In this document: piece after piece, positions 17,193 through 26,675 of the stretch | Position numbering within the stretch: the first letter of the stretch is position 1 | How the letters are laid out: every line of letters starts with the position of its first letter | Assembly (NCBI RefSeq): GCF_003030345.1 | Contig: NZ_CP028158.1 | Span: 7,750,001 to 7,814,000 of the forward strand | Direction: 5' to 3' | From: Plantactinospora sp. BC1 | GTDB lineage: Bacteria > Actinomycetota > Actinomycetes > Mycobacteriales > Micromonosporaceae | Length of the DNA stretch: 64,000 nucleotides | Position numbers and translations under genes: made by a program | Notes under the pieces: generated by a model | What the model saw: only the letters and a program-made list of their open reading frames with translations | What the model was told of the DNA's origin: nothing | Databases searched by the model: none

Positions 17193-17822
17193 TCAGTGCC
17201 CCCGGGCCAGCCACTCGTCGAGGTGCGGCGCCTCCGCGCCGATGGTGGTGCTCGCACCGTGCCCGGTGTGCACCACCGTCTCCGGCGGCAGGCTCAACAG
17301 CCGCCGCCTGATCGACTCGACGATCGTGCCGAAGTCGCTGTACGACCGCCCGGTCGCCCCCGGGCCGCCCTGGAACAGGGTGTCGCCAGTGAAGACCGCC
17401 CCGAGCGAGGGCGCGTAGAGCGAGCATGCTCCCGGGCTGTGCCCGGGGGTGTGCCGGACCTCCAGCGTGGTGCCGGCGACCTCGATCGACTGCCCGTCGG
17501 CCAGTTCACCGCCCGGCGGCACCTCCGGGTGCACCATGTCCCAGAGCACCCGGTCGGCCGGGTGCAGCAGCACCTGGGCACCGGTCGCCTCGGCCAGTGC
17601 CGGCGCGACGCGTACGTGGTCGTCGTGCGCGTGCGTGGCCAGGATCGCCCGCACCCGCCGGTCACCGACCGCCGCCAGGATCGCGTCCACGTCGTGCGGC
17701 GCGTCGATCACCACGCACTCGGCGTCGTCGCCGACCACCCAGACGTTGTTCTCCACGTCGAAGGTCTGACCGTCGAGAGAGAAGGTGCCCGAGGTGACCG
17801 CGTGGTCGATGCGGGCCGCCAT
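17193..17822 (-). CDS. MBL-fold hydrolase of the mycothiol formaldehyde pathway
   Basis: The 209-residue protein carries the metallo-beta-lactamase zinc motif THAHDDHV, plus HTPGHSPGACS, FTGDTLFQGG and the final HTGHGASTT. The fold resembles glyoxalase II/thioesterases. It directly follows mscR with a one-base TGATG overlap. The same order occurs in mycobacteria (Rv2259-Rv2260), so it probably hydrolyses S-formylmycothiol or a related thioester made by MscR. The substrate is inferred from context. Confidence 0.85.
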   Translation of the reverse strand: MAARIDHAVTSGTFSLDGQTFDVENNVWVVGDDAECVVIDAPHDVDAILAAVGDRRVRAILATHAHDDHVRVAPALAEATGAQVLLHPADRVLWDMVHPEVPPGGELADGQSIEVAGTTLEVRHTPGHSPGACSLYAPSLGAVFTGDTLFQGGPGATGRSYSDFGTIVESIRRRLLSLPPETVVHTGHGASTTIGAEAPHLDEWLARGH

Positions 17823-18910
17823 CAGAAGATCACCACGGACCGCAGTACGTCGCCGTGGTGCATCTTGCCGAACGCGTCCTCCACCTGGTCGAGGGCGATC
17901 TCCTCGGTGACGAAGGCGTCCAGGTCCAGCCGGCCCTGGAGGTAGAGCGAGGTCAGCATCGGGAAGTCCCGGTCCGGCAGGCAGTCGCCGTACCAGCTCG
18001 ACTTGAGCGCCCCGCCCCGGCCGAAGACGTCGAGCAGCGGCAGTTCGGGCACCTTCATCTCCGGGGTGGGTACCCCGACCAGCACGACGGTGCCGGCCAG
18101 GTCGCGGGCGTAGAACGCCTGCTTCCAGGTCTCCGGCCGGCCGACCGCCTCGATCACCACGTCGGCGCCGTGCCCGCCGGTCAGTTCCCGGATCGCCTCC
18201 ACCGGGTCGGTCTGGCGGGCGTCGACGGTGTGCGTCGCGCCGAACCCCCTGGCCCAGTCCAGCTTCCGCGGGTCGGTGTCGACCGCGATGATCGTGGTCG
18301 CGCCGGCCAGCGCCGCACCGGCGACCGCGCCGTCGCCGACACCACCGCAGCCGATGACCGCGACCGAGTCGCCCCGGGTGACGCCGCCGGTGTTCACCGC
18401 CGCGCCGAGCCCGGCCATCACCCCGCAGCCGAGCAGCCCGACGGCGGCCGGCCGGGCCGCCGGGTCGACCTTGGTGCACTGCCCGGCGTGCACCAGGGTC
18501 TTCTCCACGAACGCCCCGATGCCGAGCGCCGGGGAGAGTACGGTGCCGTCGGTCAGGGTCATCTTCTGGCTGGCGTTGTGGGTGGCGAAGCAGTACCACG
18601 GCTTGCCGCGCCGGCAGGCCCGGCAGTTGCCGCAGACGGCCCGCCAGTTGAGCACCACGAAGTCACCCGGCTCGACGTCGGTCACCCCCGCGCCGACCTG
18701 TTCCACGATCCCGGCGGCCTCGTGCCCGAGCAGGAACGGGAAGTCGTCGTTGATGCCGCCCTCCCGGTAGTGCAGGTCGGTGTGGCAGACGCCGCAGGCC
18801 TGTACCCGCACCACGGCCTCACCCGGGCCGGGATCCGGTACGACGATGGTGGCCACCTCGACCGGCGCACCCTTGGCCCTGGCGATGACGCCGCGTACTT
18901 CCTGGCTCAC
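17822..18910 (-). CDS. mscR: S-(hydroxymethyl)mycothiol dehydrogenase
   Basis: This 362-residue zinc alcohol dehydrogenase has the catalytic-zinc ligands in [10 protein letters not shown] (Cys42) and LLGHEAAG (His63, Glu64), and the structural-zinc cysteines C93, C96, C99 and C107 ([15 protein letters not shown]). The NAD-binding loop reads [12 protein letters not shown]. The [20 protein letters not shown] and [14 protein letters not shown] segments are characteristic of mycothiol-dependent formaldehyde dehydrogenase (MscR/AdhE2). It oxidises the spontaneous mycothiol-formaldehyde adduct with NAD+, detoxifying formaldehyde, and can also act as S-nitrosomycothiol reductase. The MBL gene downstream is coupled to it. 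Confidence 0.9.
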   Translation of the reverse strand: MSQEVRGVIARAKGAPVEVATIVVPDPGPGEAVVRVQACGVCHTDLHYREGGINDDFPFLLGHEAAGIVEQVGAGVTDVEPGDFVVLNWRAVCGNCRACRRGKPWYCFATHNASQKMTLTDGTVLSPALGIGAFVEKTLVHAGQCTKVDPAARPAAVGLLGCGVMAGLGAAVNTGGVTRGDSVAVIGCGGVGDGAVAGAALAGATTIIAVDTDPRKLDWARGFGATHTVDARQTDPVEAIRELTGGHGADVVIEAVGRPETWKQAFYARDLAGTVVLVGVPTPEMKVPELPLLDVFGRGGALKSSWYGDCLPDRDFPMLTSLYLQGRLDLDAFVTEEIALDQVEDAFGKMHHGDVLRSVVIF

Positions 18911-19280
18911 GCTGCCTCCTCAAGATCTCGATCCCGATCCGCCGTAGCATGTCACGGCCGTCCAGCCTGCCCGCCAGGCTCGCCCGCCGTCCGGAGCGCA
19001 CCAGGAAGTCTGGCAGGCCGGGGCGGCGTTCGCACCGGTCGGGACGGCGGACATTGACGGACAGCCCTCGCCGTCGGGCCGATTCGCGGCATGCCCCGCT
19101 GGTGCCCGAGGGTCAGGGGCGGAGAGCACGGGTCGGCCGTCCCGTCTCCGCCCGGGTGTCCGGTTTTTGGTCATGATCGGGTGGTGGGTGGGGGCGGATC
19201 GCGGAACACCGGGCCGGTGGCGGTGGTTATACCCGGCGTACGTCCGCAGCAGCAGTCCCCCCCGGGCTTGCCGGGTCGGT
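18911..19280. other. Promoter region of mscR and start of the IS-scarred island
   Basis: These 370 bases have no recognisable gene. The left part should carry the mscR promoter. The right part is non-coding up to an IS110 transposase scrap, which marks the left edge of the defence-like island. Confidence 0.4.
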
Positions 19281-19399
19281 GGGAGTTGGTCCGCCGCCGC
19301 ACCCAGGGCAAAACCGACCGCGAGATCAAACGCTGCCTCAAGCGCTACATCACCCGAGAGCTCTACCGACGCCTCGAAACACCACCCTCAACCACTTGA
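19281..19399 (+). pseudogene. C-terminal scrap of an IS110 family transposase
   Basis: The frame encodes WELVRRRTQGKTDREIKRCL followed by KRYITRELYRRLE, which is the C-terminal end of IS110-type transposases (the R-C-L-K-R-Y-x-x-R-E-x-Y block). The stop is followed by CGCACCATAGGAGCGTCC, a sequence style seen just outside IS110 transposase genes. The catalytic DEDD and Ser domains are gone. The next gene begins almost at once, so insertion or deletion here may have removed that gene's original 5' end. Confidence 0.6.
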
Positions 19400-20550
19400 C
19401 GCACCATAGGAGCGTCCACGACACGACGGTCGACCCGTGGCGGGACCTTGCCCGCCCCTTGGCCGGCCCCTACGAGATCACCGTTCGGGGTCCGCTCGGC
19501 CGCGGCCTGGCCCGGACGCTGGAGTTCGCCGAGGGGCTGTCCGTCATCTCCCACCCCGCCTGGCGAGAGATCACGGCGAACGGGCTGGAACCGGCCACCG
19601 TAGGAGCCGACGCCACCCTGCCCGACCTATCGGTCACGCCCCCAATGACCCACCTGGGCCCCGCCGACACCGCTGTCGAGCTGCAGCTCGACAGCCCGGG
19701 CGGCGCGACCACCGTACGGGTCACGCCCGCCCACATGGCGCTCCAACGGCTCGGCGGCGGCAGCCGCGGCGAATGGTCCCTGCAACCGCTGCGTCTGGAC
19801 ACCGAGACAATCGGCGAGGGTGAACTGCTGGTGCGGCTACCGCGGGCGGTCGACGCGCGGTTGATCGTCCGGTCCGGGGGCCGCGAGCTGCAAACCGTTC
19901 CGTCCGGAGAAACCTACGGCCAGCCGATGGCCCGGTTCCGGCTCGCCGCCATCGCCGACACGGTCGGCGCCCACGGGCTCGCCCAGCTCGACGTCCGCTT
20001 CGACGGGCAGGACTTCCCGGCAGCGCGCTGCGTACCCCGACGCCTCGCCAGCGCGGTGCACCTCGAGGACGACCGGCTGGTGCTGGTCGACGGCGTGCGG
20101 GCCGAAGGGCTGACGGCCGCGCTGTACCAGGTGTACGCGCCGTGGGAGCCGCCATACCTCGCGCGCCTCAGCGCGGACCTGGTCAGCGACCCACTGCCCA
20201 CGCGGGTCATCACGGCGGGGCCACTCGTGGCGCTGTTGCGCATCGAGGATCCGTGGTTGCCGTCGGACTGGCCGGAGTGGCCCGGCCGCGACAACTCCTT
20301 CGACCTCGCCGAGCTGACGTGGCAGCCGACCGGCCAGGACCCGGCGGGTGAGGCGGTCTCGGCGTACCTGGCCGGAGCAGCTGCCCTGCCCGACCTACCG
20401 GACATCGCGCCGCTGCTGTTCGACCTCTACCCGCGCGGACGACCTTCGTATCCGAGGTGTCACGGCCAACATCCGGGGCGCCGCGCCGCTCCTGCGCCCG
20501 CATCCCGCCGCCGCGCTGGCCGTGCTCACCAAGCACCGCGCCTCGGCTGA
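19396..20550 (+). CDS. Unknown partner of the DUF1998 helicase, 5' part (frameshifted)
   Basis: This frame reads convincingly as protein from about 19420 (VDPWRDLARPLAGPYEITVR) to about 20434 (IAPLLFDLYPRG) and then becomes shadow sequence. The real protein continues one frame over to 21262, giving about 610 residues in total. I recognise no domain; it alternates beta-rich stretches (VELQLDSPGGATTVRVTPAH) and helices. No ATG or GTG with a good ribosome-binding site precedes it. TTG 19396 is the only in-frame option, inside the IS110 scar, so the 5' end may be truncated. It is coupled to the large helicase, suggesting a two-component system. The upstream part could be non-functional. Confidence 0.55.
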   Translation: MTHHRSVHDTTVDPWRDLARPLAGPYEITVRGPLGRGLARTLEFAEGLSVISHPAWREITANGLEPATVGADATLPDLSVTPPMTHLGPADTAVELQLDSPGGATTVRVTPAHMALQRLGGGSRGEWSLQPLRLDTETIGEGELLVRLPRAVDARLIVRSGGRELQTVPSGETYGQPMARFRLAAIADTVGAHGLAQLDVRFDGQDFPAARCVPRRLASAVHLEDDRLVLVDGVRAEGLTAALYQVYAPWEPPYLARLSADLVSDPLPTRVITAGPLVALLRIEDPWLPSDWPEWPGRDNSFDLAELTWQPTGQDPAGEAVSAYLAGAAALPDLPDIAPLLFDLYPRGRPSYPRCHGQHPGRRAAPAPASRRRAGRAHQAPRLG

Positions 20551-21262
20551 CCAGGTGGTCGCACCCCTGGTGCACTCCGGTCTGATCGCCCTGCCTCCCG
20601 ACAGGTACGTCAGTGCGACCGACGAGGCGCGGCTATGGACAGCGAGCCCGCTGGCCGCCATGCTCGCCTCGGCCCACCGGCTGCCTGAAATCGCCTCAGA
20701 TGCCGACCTGGGCGAACAGATCGCCGCGGTATGCGGTGCGGTGGCAACGCAACTGCTCGCCGGCGGTCCCGATCCGTACGAGACGGTCGGCAGGTTCGAC
20801 CAGTCGGCCGAGGTGTTCGCGTTGCTGCCGGCGGAGGAACGCGACCGGGTGTGGCGGGCGATGCGCGTCGTTCCCGGCGGCCTGCTCGACGCCGACGAAC
20901 GGATGGTTGCGGCCCGTCACCTGTTCGAGGTACGGGTGCGGCCCGGCCTGGGACGGCTCTCCAGCAACGCGGAGGGGCTGCTGCGCGCCCTGCAAAAGCC
21001 CTTAGCCGAGTGCGGTGGGCCGCGGGTGGTAGCCGCGGTGCAGGCCCGCAACCCGACTCGAGGGTGGCTCGCTCTCCCCGCGCTGTCGCTGGCGTTCGCC
21101 TTCGTGGCGCGGCTGGCCGCCCGAGGGCACGTGGCTCCGGCCGGGCTGCTGCCACGAATCCTTCCCCTACACGCGACGCTCGCCCGCAGCGCGCCGCGTC
21201 TCGTCGCGATCGACCTTCTCCTCGCGGAGTTCCTCCTGACCGGAGCCGGAGCATCCGAATGA
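20435..21262 (+). CDS. Unknown partner of the DUF1998 helicase, 3' part (after frameshift)
   Basis: From about 20435 the coding signal moves to the +1 frame and runs ADDLRIRGVTANIRGAAPLL to the stop at 21260-21262. This half is largely alpha-helical and has no motif I recognise. An in-frame ATG at 20348 exists, but the residues it would add (RRSRRTWPEQLPC) look like shadow sequence. The break has no homopolymer or classic slippery site, so it may be a genuine one-base change or an assembly error. The stop overlaps the helicase ATG (ATGA at 21259-21262), the strongest sign that the two proteins are made together. Confidence 0.6.
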   Translation, partial: ADDLRIRGVTANIRGAAPLLRPHPAAALAVLTKHRASADQVVAPLVHSGLIALPPDRYVSATDEARLWTASPLAAMLASAHRLPEIASDADLGEQIAAVCGAVATQLLAGGPDPYETVGRFDQSAEVFALLPAEERDRVWRAMRVVPGGLLDADERMVAARHLFEVRVRPGLGRLSSNAEGLLRALQKPLAECGGPRVVAAVQARNPTRGWLALPALSLAFAFVARLAARGHVAPAGLLPRILPLHATLARSAPRLVAIDLLLAEFLLTGAGASE

Positions 21263-24200
21263 TCCTCGACCCCCTCGCCACCAGTGACGCGATCGTTTCC
21301 ACCTACCGGCGCTATCTTCGTTCCCTCGTGGAGCCGAAGGATCCCCGGCTGGCGAGCGCGCTCGAAACTGCGATCGGCGACGCGATCAACCAGGAGATCA
21401 CCAAGGGTCCCCTGCTCGAGGCGACCCCGCCCTACGTCACCAGCGCCACACCCCGGCAACTCATCGACGCGGGCGTGCTCGATCCCGGCATGGCCTGCCT
21501 GGGCGCCGGGCTGGCCATGGACCGTCCGCTCTACCAACACCAGGAGCGGGCGATCCGGAAGGCAACTGCAGGGCGCAACATCGTCGTTGCTACCGGCACC
21601 GGATCCGGCAAGACCGAGAGCTTCCTTATCCCCATCCTGAGCCGGCTGATGGCCGAACGTGCGGCGGCCAGCCTCGGGCCTGGCGTGCGGGCGCTGCTGC
21701 TGTATCCGATGAACGCGCTGGCCAACGATCAGATGAAGCGGCTGCGGGGCCTGCTGGCCGAGGCGCCGGACATCACCTTTGGTCGGTACACGGGTGAGAC
21801 CCGCCGCAGTCGCCGGGAGGCCGTGGAGGTCTTCGAGCAGCAGAACCCTGGCGAGCGGTCGCTGCCCAACGAACTGCTCAGCCGGGAGGAGATGCAGCAG
21901 CGACCGCCGCACCTCCTGCTGACCAACTACGCCATGCTCGAATACCTACTGCTGCGGCCCTTGGACATGGACCTCTTCGAGGGTGAGCACGCCGGGCACT
22001 GGCAGTTCATCGTCGTCGACGAGGCGCACGTCTACGACGGGGCTCGCGGGGCCGAGCTCGCGATGCTGCTGCGCCGACTCGCCGACCGGGTGGATTCGGG
22101 CCGGTCGGTGCAGTGCATCGCGACGAGCGCGACCGTCGGTAGCGACATGTCAGCGGTGGTCGACTTCGCTGCCTCCCTCTTCCCCGTCCCCTTCGAGTAC
22201 GACCCCGCCGATGAGGCGAGGCAGGACGTCATCACCGCCGACCGGGTCCAGCTGCCGCCCGGGCCCGAGTGGGGACCCCTGCCCGCCACGGCGTACGAGA
22301 AGCTGCTCAACACGCCGGACCCCGCCGGCGCCGTCGTGGCCCTCGCCCGCGAGCACGGGTACGCCGGGGGCGACCCGGCCGAGGCGCTGGCGTACGAGCA
22401 GCGCGTTCGCCGGCTCAAGGCGCTGCTCGCCCACGGGCCGATACCGCTGCACGAGGTCGCCCAGGCCCTGTTCCCCGTTAGCGGCGCGTCCGAGACCGCG
22501 TCGATGGTCGCTCTCGCCAACAGCATCCACGATGAGGCCGGCACCCCGGTGCTCTCCGCTCGCTACCACCTCTTCGCCCGCGCGACGGAAGGAGCTTTCG
22601 CCTGCCTCGGAGCCAACGGGCCGCACGTCAGTCTGACCCGGCACGAGCGCTGCGGACGGTGCGGCGACGCCGCCTTCGAGTTCGGTACCTGCCGCCGCTG
22701 CGGCACCGTCTACCTGATGGGCACGTTGGAGCGGGTCGGCACCTTCACCGTGTTCCGGTCCCGCCGCTCCCGCGACGAGCAGCAGGTGTGGATGGCGCTG
22801 GTCGACGACGTGGCGACCGACGAGGACGAGGAGATGTTCAGCGGTGCTGCCCAAGCGGCCGGCGAGCTGGGCGCGCTGTGCACCCGGTGCGGGGTGTTCC
22901 AGATCGGTAAGGCGGCCCACTGCCCGCGCTGCCCGGACGGCGCCATGCGCGCCGTACGTTTCCTGCGGCAGCGCAGCGACGAGCTCACTGCATGCCTCTC
23001 GTGCGGGGGACGCGGAGCCGGCCTGATCCGGCTCTTCGCCAGCGGCAACGAAGCCTCCGCCTCGGTCCTGGCGACCGCCCTCTATCAGAAGCTGCCCATG
23101 GCATCCGATCCCATCCAGCGAGGCCTACGAGGCGGCGGACGCAAGCTGCTGCTGTTCAGCGACAGCCGGCAGTCGGCGGCCTACTTCGCGCCATACCTTG
23201 AAGACTCCTACGAGCGGGTGCAGCGCCGGCGGCTGCTCCACGAGGGTGCCGTCGCCGCAGCGGCGGCTGACGACGAGGTACGCCTCACCGACGTCGTCTA
23301 CCACACCTCCCGAGTAGCCGACCGGTACGGCATCTTCGAACGGCGGCAGAGCCGACAGGCCCGGGAGAGGCAGGTCGCCCTCTGGGCACAGGTCGAGGCC
23401 GTCGGCGTTGACGAACGCAACTCCCTGGAGGGCAGGGGACTCATCGCCTGGGACATGTCCCGCGACCCCGCGTGGCTACCACCCCAGCCGCTGCTCGCGC
23501 TCGGCCTCAGCGACGAAGAGGTCTGGGCGTTGCTCTCCGAGTTGATCCGATCGATTCGGCTCCAGGGCGCCGTCGGTGCCCTCGACGGCGTGAACCCCCG
23601 CGACGAGGCGTTCCAGCCGCGGCTCGGCCCGATCTACGTACGCGGCATCGGCTCCGACGCGCGCCGCAAGGTCCTCAGCTGGCTGCCGACCAAGGGGACC
23701 AACCGGCGGGTCGACTTCGTGACCCGCGTGCTTGCTCGGCTCGACCGGCAGGCGGACCCGATCCAACTACTGGAGGGCGTGTGGCGCCTGCTGAGCAGGG
23801 GGCCACAGGCCGAGTGGCTGATCGCCGGCACCGAGGTCGGCATCGGCCAGGTCCATCAGCTCGACTCCGCCCTGATCACCTGCACGCCGACGGCCGGCGG
23901 CCTGACCATGTGGCAGTGCAGCAGGTGCCGAAAGCTCACCCCATTCAACGTGCGCGCCACCTGCCCCACCATGGCCTGCACCGGCGACCTCGAACCATGG
24001 ACGCCCCCTGCTGCGGGCACCGACCCGGACCACTACCGCAACGTCTACCGGGACATGTACCCAGTGCCGCTGCGCGTCCTCGAACACACCGCCCAGTGGA
24101 CCAGCGAGCGAGCCGCTGAAATTCAGCAGCAGTTCGTCCGCGGCGAAGTAAACGCCCTCTCCTGCTCCACCACGTTCGAACTCGGCGTCGACGTCGGCGA

Positions 24201-26187
24201 GCTGCAAGCCGTCATGCTGCGCAACATGCCTCCGACCACCGCGAACTACGTCCAGCGGGCCGGTCGGGCCGGCCGCCGAACCGATTCAGCCGCGCTCGTG
24301 CTCACCTATGCCCAGCGCCGCTCGCATGACCTGTCCCGTTTCGCCGAGCCCGACCGGATGATCGCCGGGGAGGTCCGGGCGCCGTACGTGCCCCTGACCA
24401 ACGTGCGCATCGATCGGCGGCACGCCCACTCCGTCGCGCTCGCCGCGTTCTTCCGGCACCAATTTCGGACCCACGGCACCATCTGGCGTACAGCAGGGGA
24501 GTTCTTCCTGCCAAGAGACGACGGGATCACCCCGGTCACGTTGGTCCGTGACTTCCTTACACCGGTGCCGCCGCAGGTCAGCGACTCGCTGCGGCAGGTG
24601 CTGCCGGCCGAGGTGCGCGACATCATCGGCGTCGACTCCGAAGAGTGGGTCAAGCAGCTGGTCGACCTGCTGGAGTCGGTCCGGTCCGAGCTGCAGCAGG
24701 ATGTCGACACGTACGAGCAGAAGCGGCAGGAGGCCTTCACCGCCCGCCAGGACGACAAGGCCGCGCGGTACGGCCGCGTGATGAACACGATCACTCGCCG
24801 CGAACTGCTCGGGCTGCTCGCCAACCGAAACGTCCTGCCAAAGTACGGATTTCCCGTCGACACCGTCGAGCTGCGACTGGCCTTCGCGGACGCCCCCATC
24901 GCCAAGCAACTGGAGCTTTCCCGAGACCTCTCGTCGGCCATCTACGAGTACGCACCCGGTGCGGAGGTCGTCGCCGGGGGACTGGTCTGGCAGTCGGCCG
25001 GCCTGTACCGGCTGCCCGGGCGGGACCTTGAGCGACGCTACTACGCGGTGTGCGACGGATGCGGCCATTACCGCGACTCGATCGACCGCCTCGACCAGGA
25101 GTGCCCGGCCTGCGGTGCCGCCCTCGTCGGCGTACCTCGTCAGTACGCCATTCCCGTCTTCGGGTTCGTCGCGGCACGCGGTACCGGCCGGCGACCCACC
25201 AGTGCGCCGCGACGGGCCTGGCACGGCGCAACCCATGTCGTGTCGCCGGGTGCCGAACTCTACGCGGACAAGTTGGACCTTGCCGGAGGCGCGATCACCA
25301 TCCGGGCCGGTGCCCGGGGCGAGCTGGTGGCAATCAGTGACGGCGCGATGGGACGCGGCTTCCTCGTCTGCGCGACCTGTGGCTTCGCTGGCCGGGCCAT
25401 CGACGGTCGGGTCGACCACGAGAGTCCACTTAGCGGCCGCGAGTGCCGTGGCCGCATGGAAAACCTGTCGCTGGCCCACAAATATCAGACGGACGTCCTC
25501 GACCTGAGCTTCGACGGTGCGGTCGTGATCGGAGTCGAGGACCCCGTCTGGCGATCGGTCGCGTACGCGCTGGTGGAGGGGGCGGTACGCGCGCTCGAGA
25601 TCTCTCGCGACGATATCGACGCGACGGTCTACCGAACCGAAGCCGGCCGCAGCGTGATCATGCTCTACGACACCGTGCCCGGAGGAGCCGGCCACGTCCG
25701 CCGCATCGCTGAGCGGCTGCGGGACGTACTCGACCAGGCCCTGCAGCGGGTCCGCGACTGTGAATGCGGCCCGGAGACCAGCTGCTACCGCTGCCTCCGG
25801 GTGTTCCGCAACGAGCGCTACCACGAGCAGCTACGTCGCGGCGTGGCGGCGGACGTGCTCAGCCGCCTCCTCGGCAAACACGACCTGGCACCCACCGGGG
25901 CGCTGCGGGTATCGCTCTCGGACGTCGGGCCCGCCCTCACCGCGACTCGCCGATTCCTGGTGACGGAGGCGCCCGGCGAGGTCTTCGAGCCCATCACCTC
26001 CGGGCAACTCGACCTCTACGAAGGTCGTATCGTCCTTGCCCGCCGTGATGGCGACGCCGCGGTGGGGCGGCTCTGGCTCCGACGCGATGCCGACGGTGTG
26101 GTCGGGGCGGGCCTGCAGCCGATAGCCGGAGCGCCGTTGGATGACGGTGCAGACGATCTTATGCTGATCGGCGTTGCTGTGTGGTGA
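21259..26187 (+). CDS. Large DEAD/DEAH helicase with zinc clusters and DUF1998 (DruE-like)
   Basis: The 1642-residue protein has an SF2 helicase core: Walker A in ATGTGSGKTESF (Lys118), motif Ia LLLYPMNALANDQ, the DEAH box VVDEAHVYDG (254-257), ATSATVG, and motif VI YVQRAGRAGRR near 1000. Zinc-like clusters include CGRCGDAAFEFGTCRRCG, CTRCGVFQ..CPRC, CSRCRKL and CDGCGHY..CPACG. DUF1998 closes it, with CECGPETSCYRCLRVFRNER. This plan matches DruE of Druantia phage-defence systems. With one unknown upstream partner it resembles the two-gene Druantia layout, but the partner is not recognisably DruH. A 90-base copy of its middle region lies at 44581-44670. Confidence 0.85.
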   Translation: MILDPLATSDAIVSTYRRYLRSLVEPKDPRLASALETAIGDAINQEITKGPLLEATPPYVTSATPRQLIDAGVLDPGMACLGAGLAMDRPLYQHQERAIRKATAGRNIVVATGTGSGKTESFLIPILSRLMAERAAASLGPGVRALLLYPMNALANDQMKRLRGLLAEAPDITFGRYTGETRRSRREAVEVFEQQNPGERSLPNELLSREEMQQRPPHLLLTNYAMLEYLLLRPLDMDLFEGEHAGHWQFIVVDEAHVYDGARGAELAMLLRRLADRVDSGRSVQCIATSATVGSDMSAVVDFAASLFPVPFEYDPADEARQDVITADRVQLPPGPEWGPLPATAYEKLLNTPDPAGAVVALAREHGYAGGDPAEALAYEQRVRRLKALLAHGPIPLHEVAQALFPVSGASETASMVALANSIHDEAGTPVLSARYHLFARATEGAFACLGANGPHVSLTRHERCGRCGDAAFEFGTCRRCGTVYLMGTLERVGTFTVFRSRRSRDEQQVWMALVDDVATDEDEEMFSGAAQAAGELGALCTRCGVFQIGKAAHCPRCPDGAMRAVRFLRQRSDELTACLSCGGRGAGLIRLFASGNEASASVLATALYQKLPMASDPIQRGLRGGGRKLLLFSDSRQSAAYFAPYLEDSYERVQRRRLLHEGAVAAAAADDEVRLTDVVYHTSRVADRYGIFERRQSRQARERQVALWAQVEAVGVDERNSLEGRGLIAWDMSRDPAWLPPQPLLALGLSDEEVWALLSELIRSIRLQGAVGALDGVNPRDEAFQPRLGPIYVRGIGSDARRKVLSWLPTKGTNRRVDFVTRVLARLDRQADPIQLLEGVWRLLSRGPQAEWLIAGTEVGIGQVHQLDSALITCTPTAGGLTMWQCSRCRKLTPFNVRATCPTMACTGDLEPWTPPAAGTDPDHYRNVYRDMYPVPLRVLEHTAQWTSERAAEIQQQFVRGEVNALSCSTTFELGVDVGELQAVMLRNMPPTTANYVQRAGRAGRRTDSAALVLTYAQRRSHDLSRFAEPDRMIAGEVRAPYVPLTNVRIDRRHAHSVALAAFFRHQFRTHGTIWRTAGEFFLPRDDGITPVTLVRDFLTPVPPQVSDSLRQVLPAEVRDIIGVDSEEWVKQLVDLLESVRSELQQDVDTYEQKRQEAFTARQDDKAARYGRVMNTITRRELLGLLANRNVLPKYGFPVDTVELRLAFADAPIAKQLELSRDLSSAIYEYAPGAEVVAGGLVWQSAGLYRLPGRDLERRYYAVCDGCGHYRDSIDRLDQECPACGAALVGVPRQYAIPVFGFVAARGTGRRPTSAPRRAWHGATHVVSPGAELYADKLDLAGGAITIRAGARGELVAISDGAMGRGFLVCATCGFAGRAIDGRVDHESPLSGRECRGRMENLSLAHKYQTDVLDLSFDGAVVIGVEDPVWRSVAYALVEGAVRALEISRDDIDATVYRTEAGRSVIMLYDTVPGGAGHVRRIAERLRDVLDQALQRVRDCECGPETSCYRCLRVFRNERYHEQLRRGVAADVLSRLLGKHDLAPTGALRVSLSDVGPALTATRRFLVTEAPGEVFEPITSGQLDLYEGRIVLARRDGDAAVGRLWLRRDADGVVGAGLQPIAGAPLDDGADDLMLIGVAVW

Positions 26188-26408
26188 TGTGGGGCTGGCT
26201 GCAGTTCTGTGTACCTCGCCGATTGCCGCGAGCAACTCAGCTTATGATCGGCAGTACAGACTTGTCGGCCCTCTTCGTTACTTTGGTCGATGCTGGCGAG
26301 TGTGCGGGCGAACCTCGATCCTGGGTAAGCGAGGTAGGTGCGCCCGCGCGTCCGTCGATCGGCAGGCGCGGGAGGAAGACATGATCGAGGAGCTGGCAGT
26401 TGTCTGAG

Positions 26409-26675
26409 TGATGTTCCCCGGTTGGTGGAGTCGGTTTGGTTGACTCTCGTGCGTTCCACTCGTTGAGGAGAGACGTGCCGAGGAGTTACCCGCCCGAGTT
26501 CCGCCGCCGCAAGGTCCTTGATCTGCTGAAGGCCGGCCGATCGGTGGCCGACCCGGTTCGGGACCTACAGATCAGCGACCAGACCATCTATACCTGGCGC
26601 CGCCAGGAGTTGATCGACACCGGGCAGCTACCCGGGATCACGTCGAAGGACGACCGTATCGACGTAGCGTTTTAA
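26409..26675 (+). mobile_element. Truncated IS3-family element, left end plus orfA
   Basis: The terminal sequence TGATGTTCCCCGGTTGGTGG onward (26409-26446) is nearly the same as the tandem pair at 45444-45525. It is followed by the start of an orfA gene that breaks off after about 60 residues. The rest of the element (orfB and right end) is missing, and the Crp/Fnr gene begins immediately after. About 220 bases between the helicase stop and this end hold nothing recognisable. Confidence 0.65.
26475..26675 (+). pseudogene. IS3 family transposase orfA, truncated
   Basis: From the GTG at 26475, preceded by GAGGAGAGAC, the 66 residues read VPRSYPPEFRRRKVLDLLKA, then VADPVRDLQISDQTIYTWRR. This is the HTH_Tnp_1 (transposase_8) domain of IS3 orfA. 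After LPGITSKDD the sequence departs from the family (RIDVAF, stop), so coiled-coil and orfB parts are lost. The TAA stop abuts the ATG of the Crp/Fnr gene (TTTTAAATGA), so the element's break point lies right at that gene's start. Confidence 0.7.

Noticed and set aside
21259-26187. Helicase as DISARM DrmA/DrmB or as DpdJ
   Set aside because: DISARM has separate DrmA and DrmB plus a methylase, and Dpd needs DpdA and other genes. None is present, while a fused helicase-DUF1998 with one partner fits DruE better.
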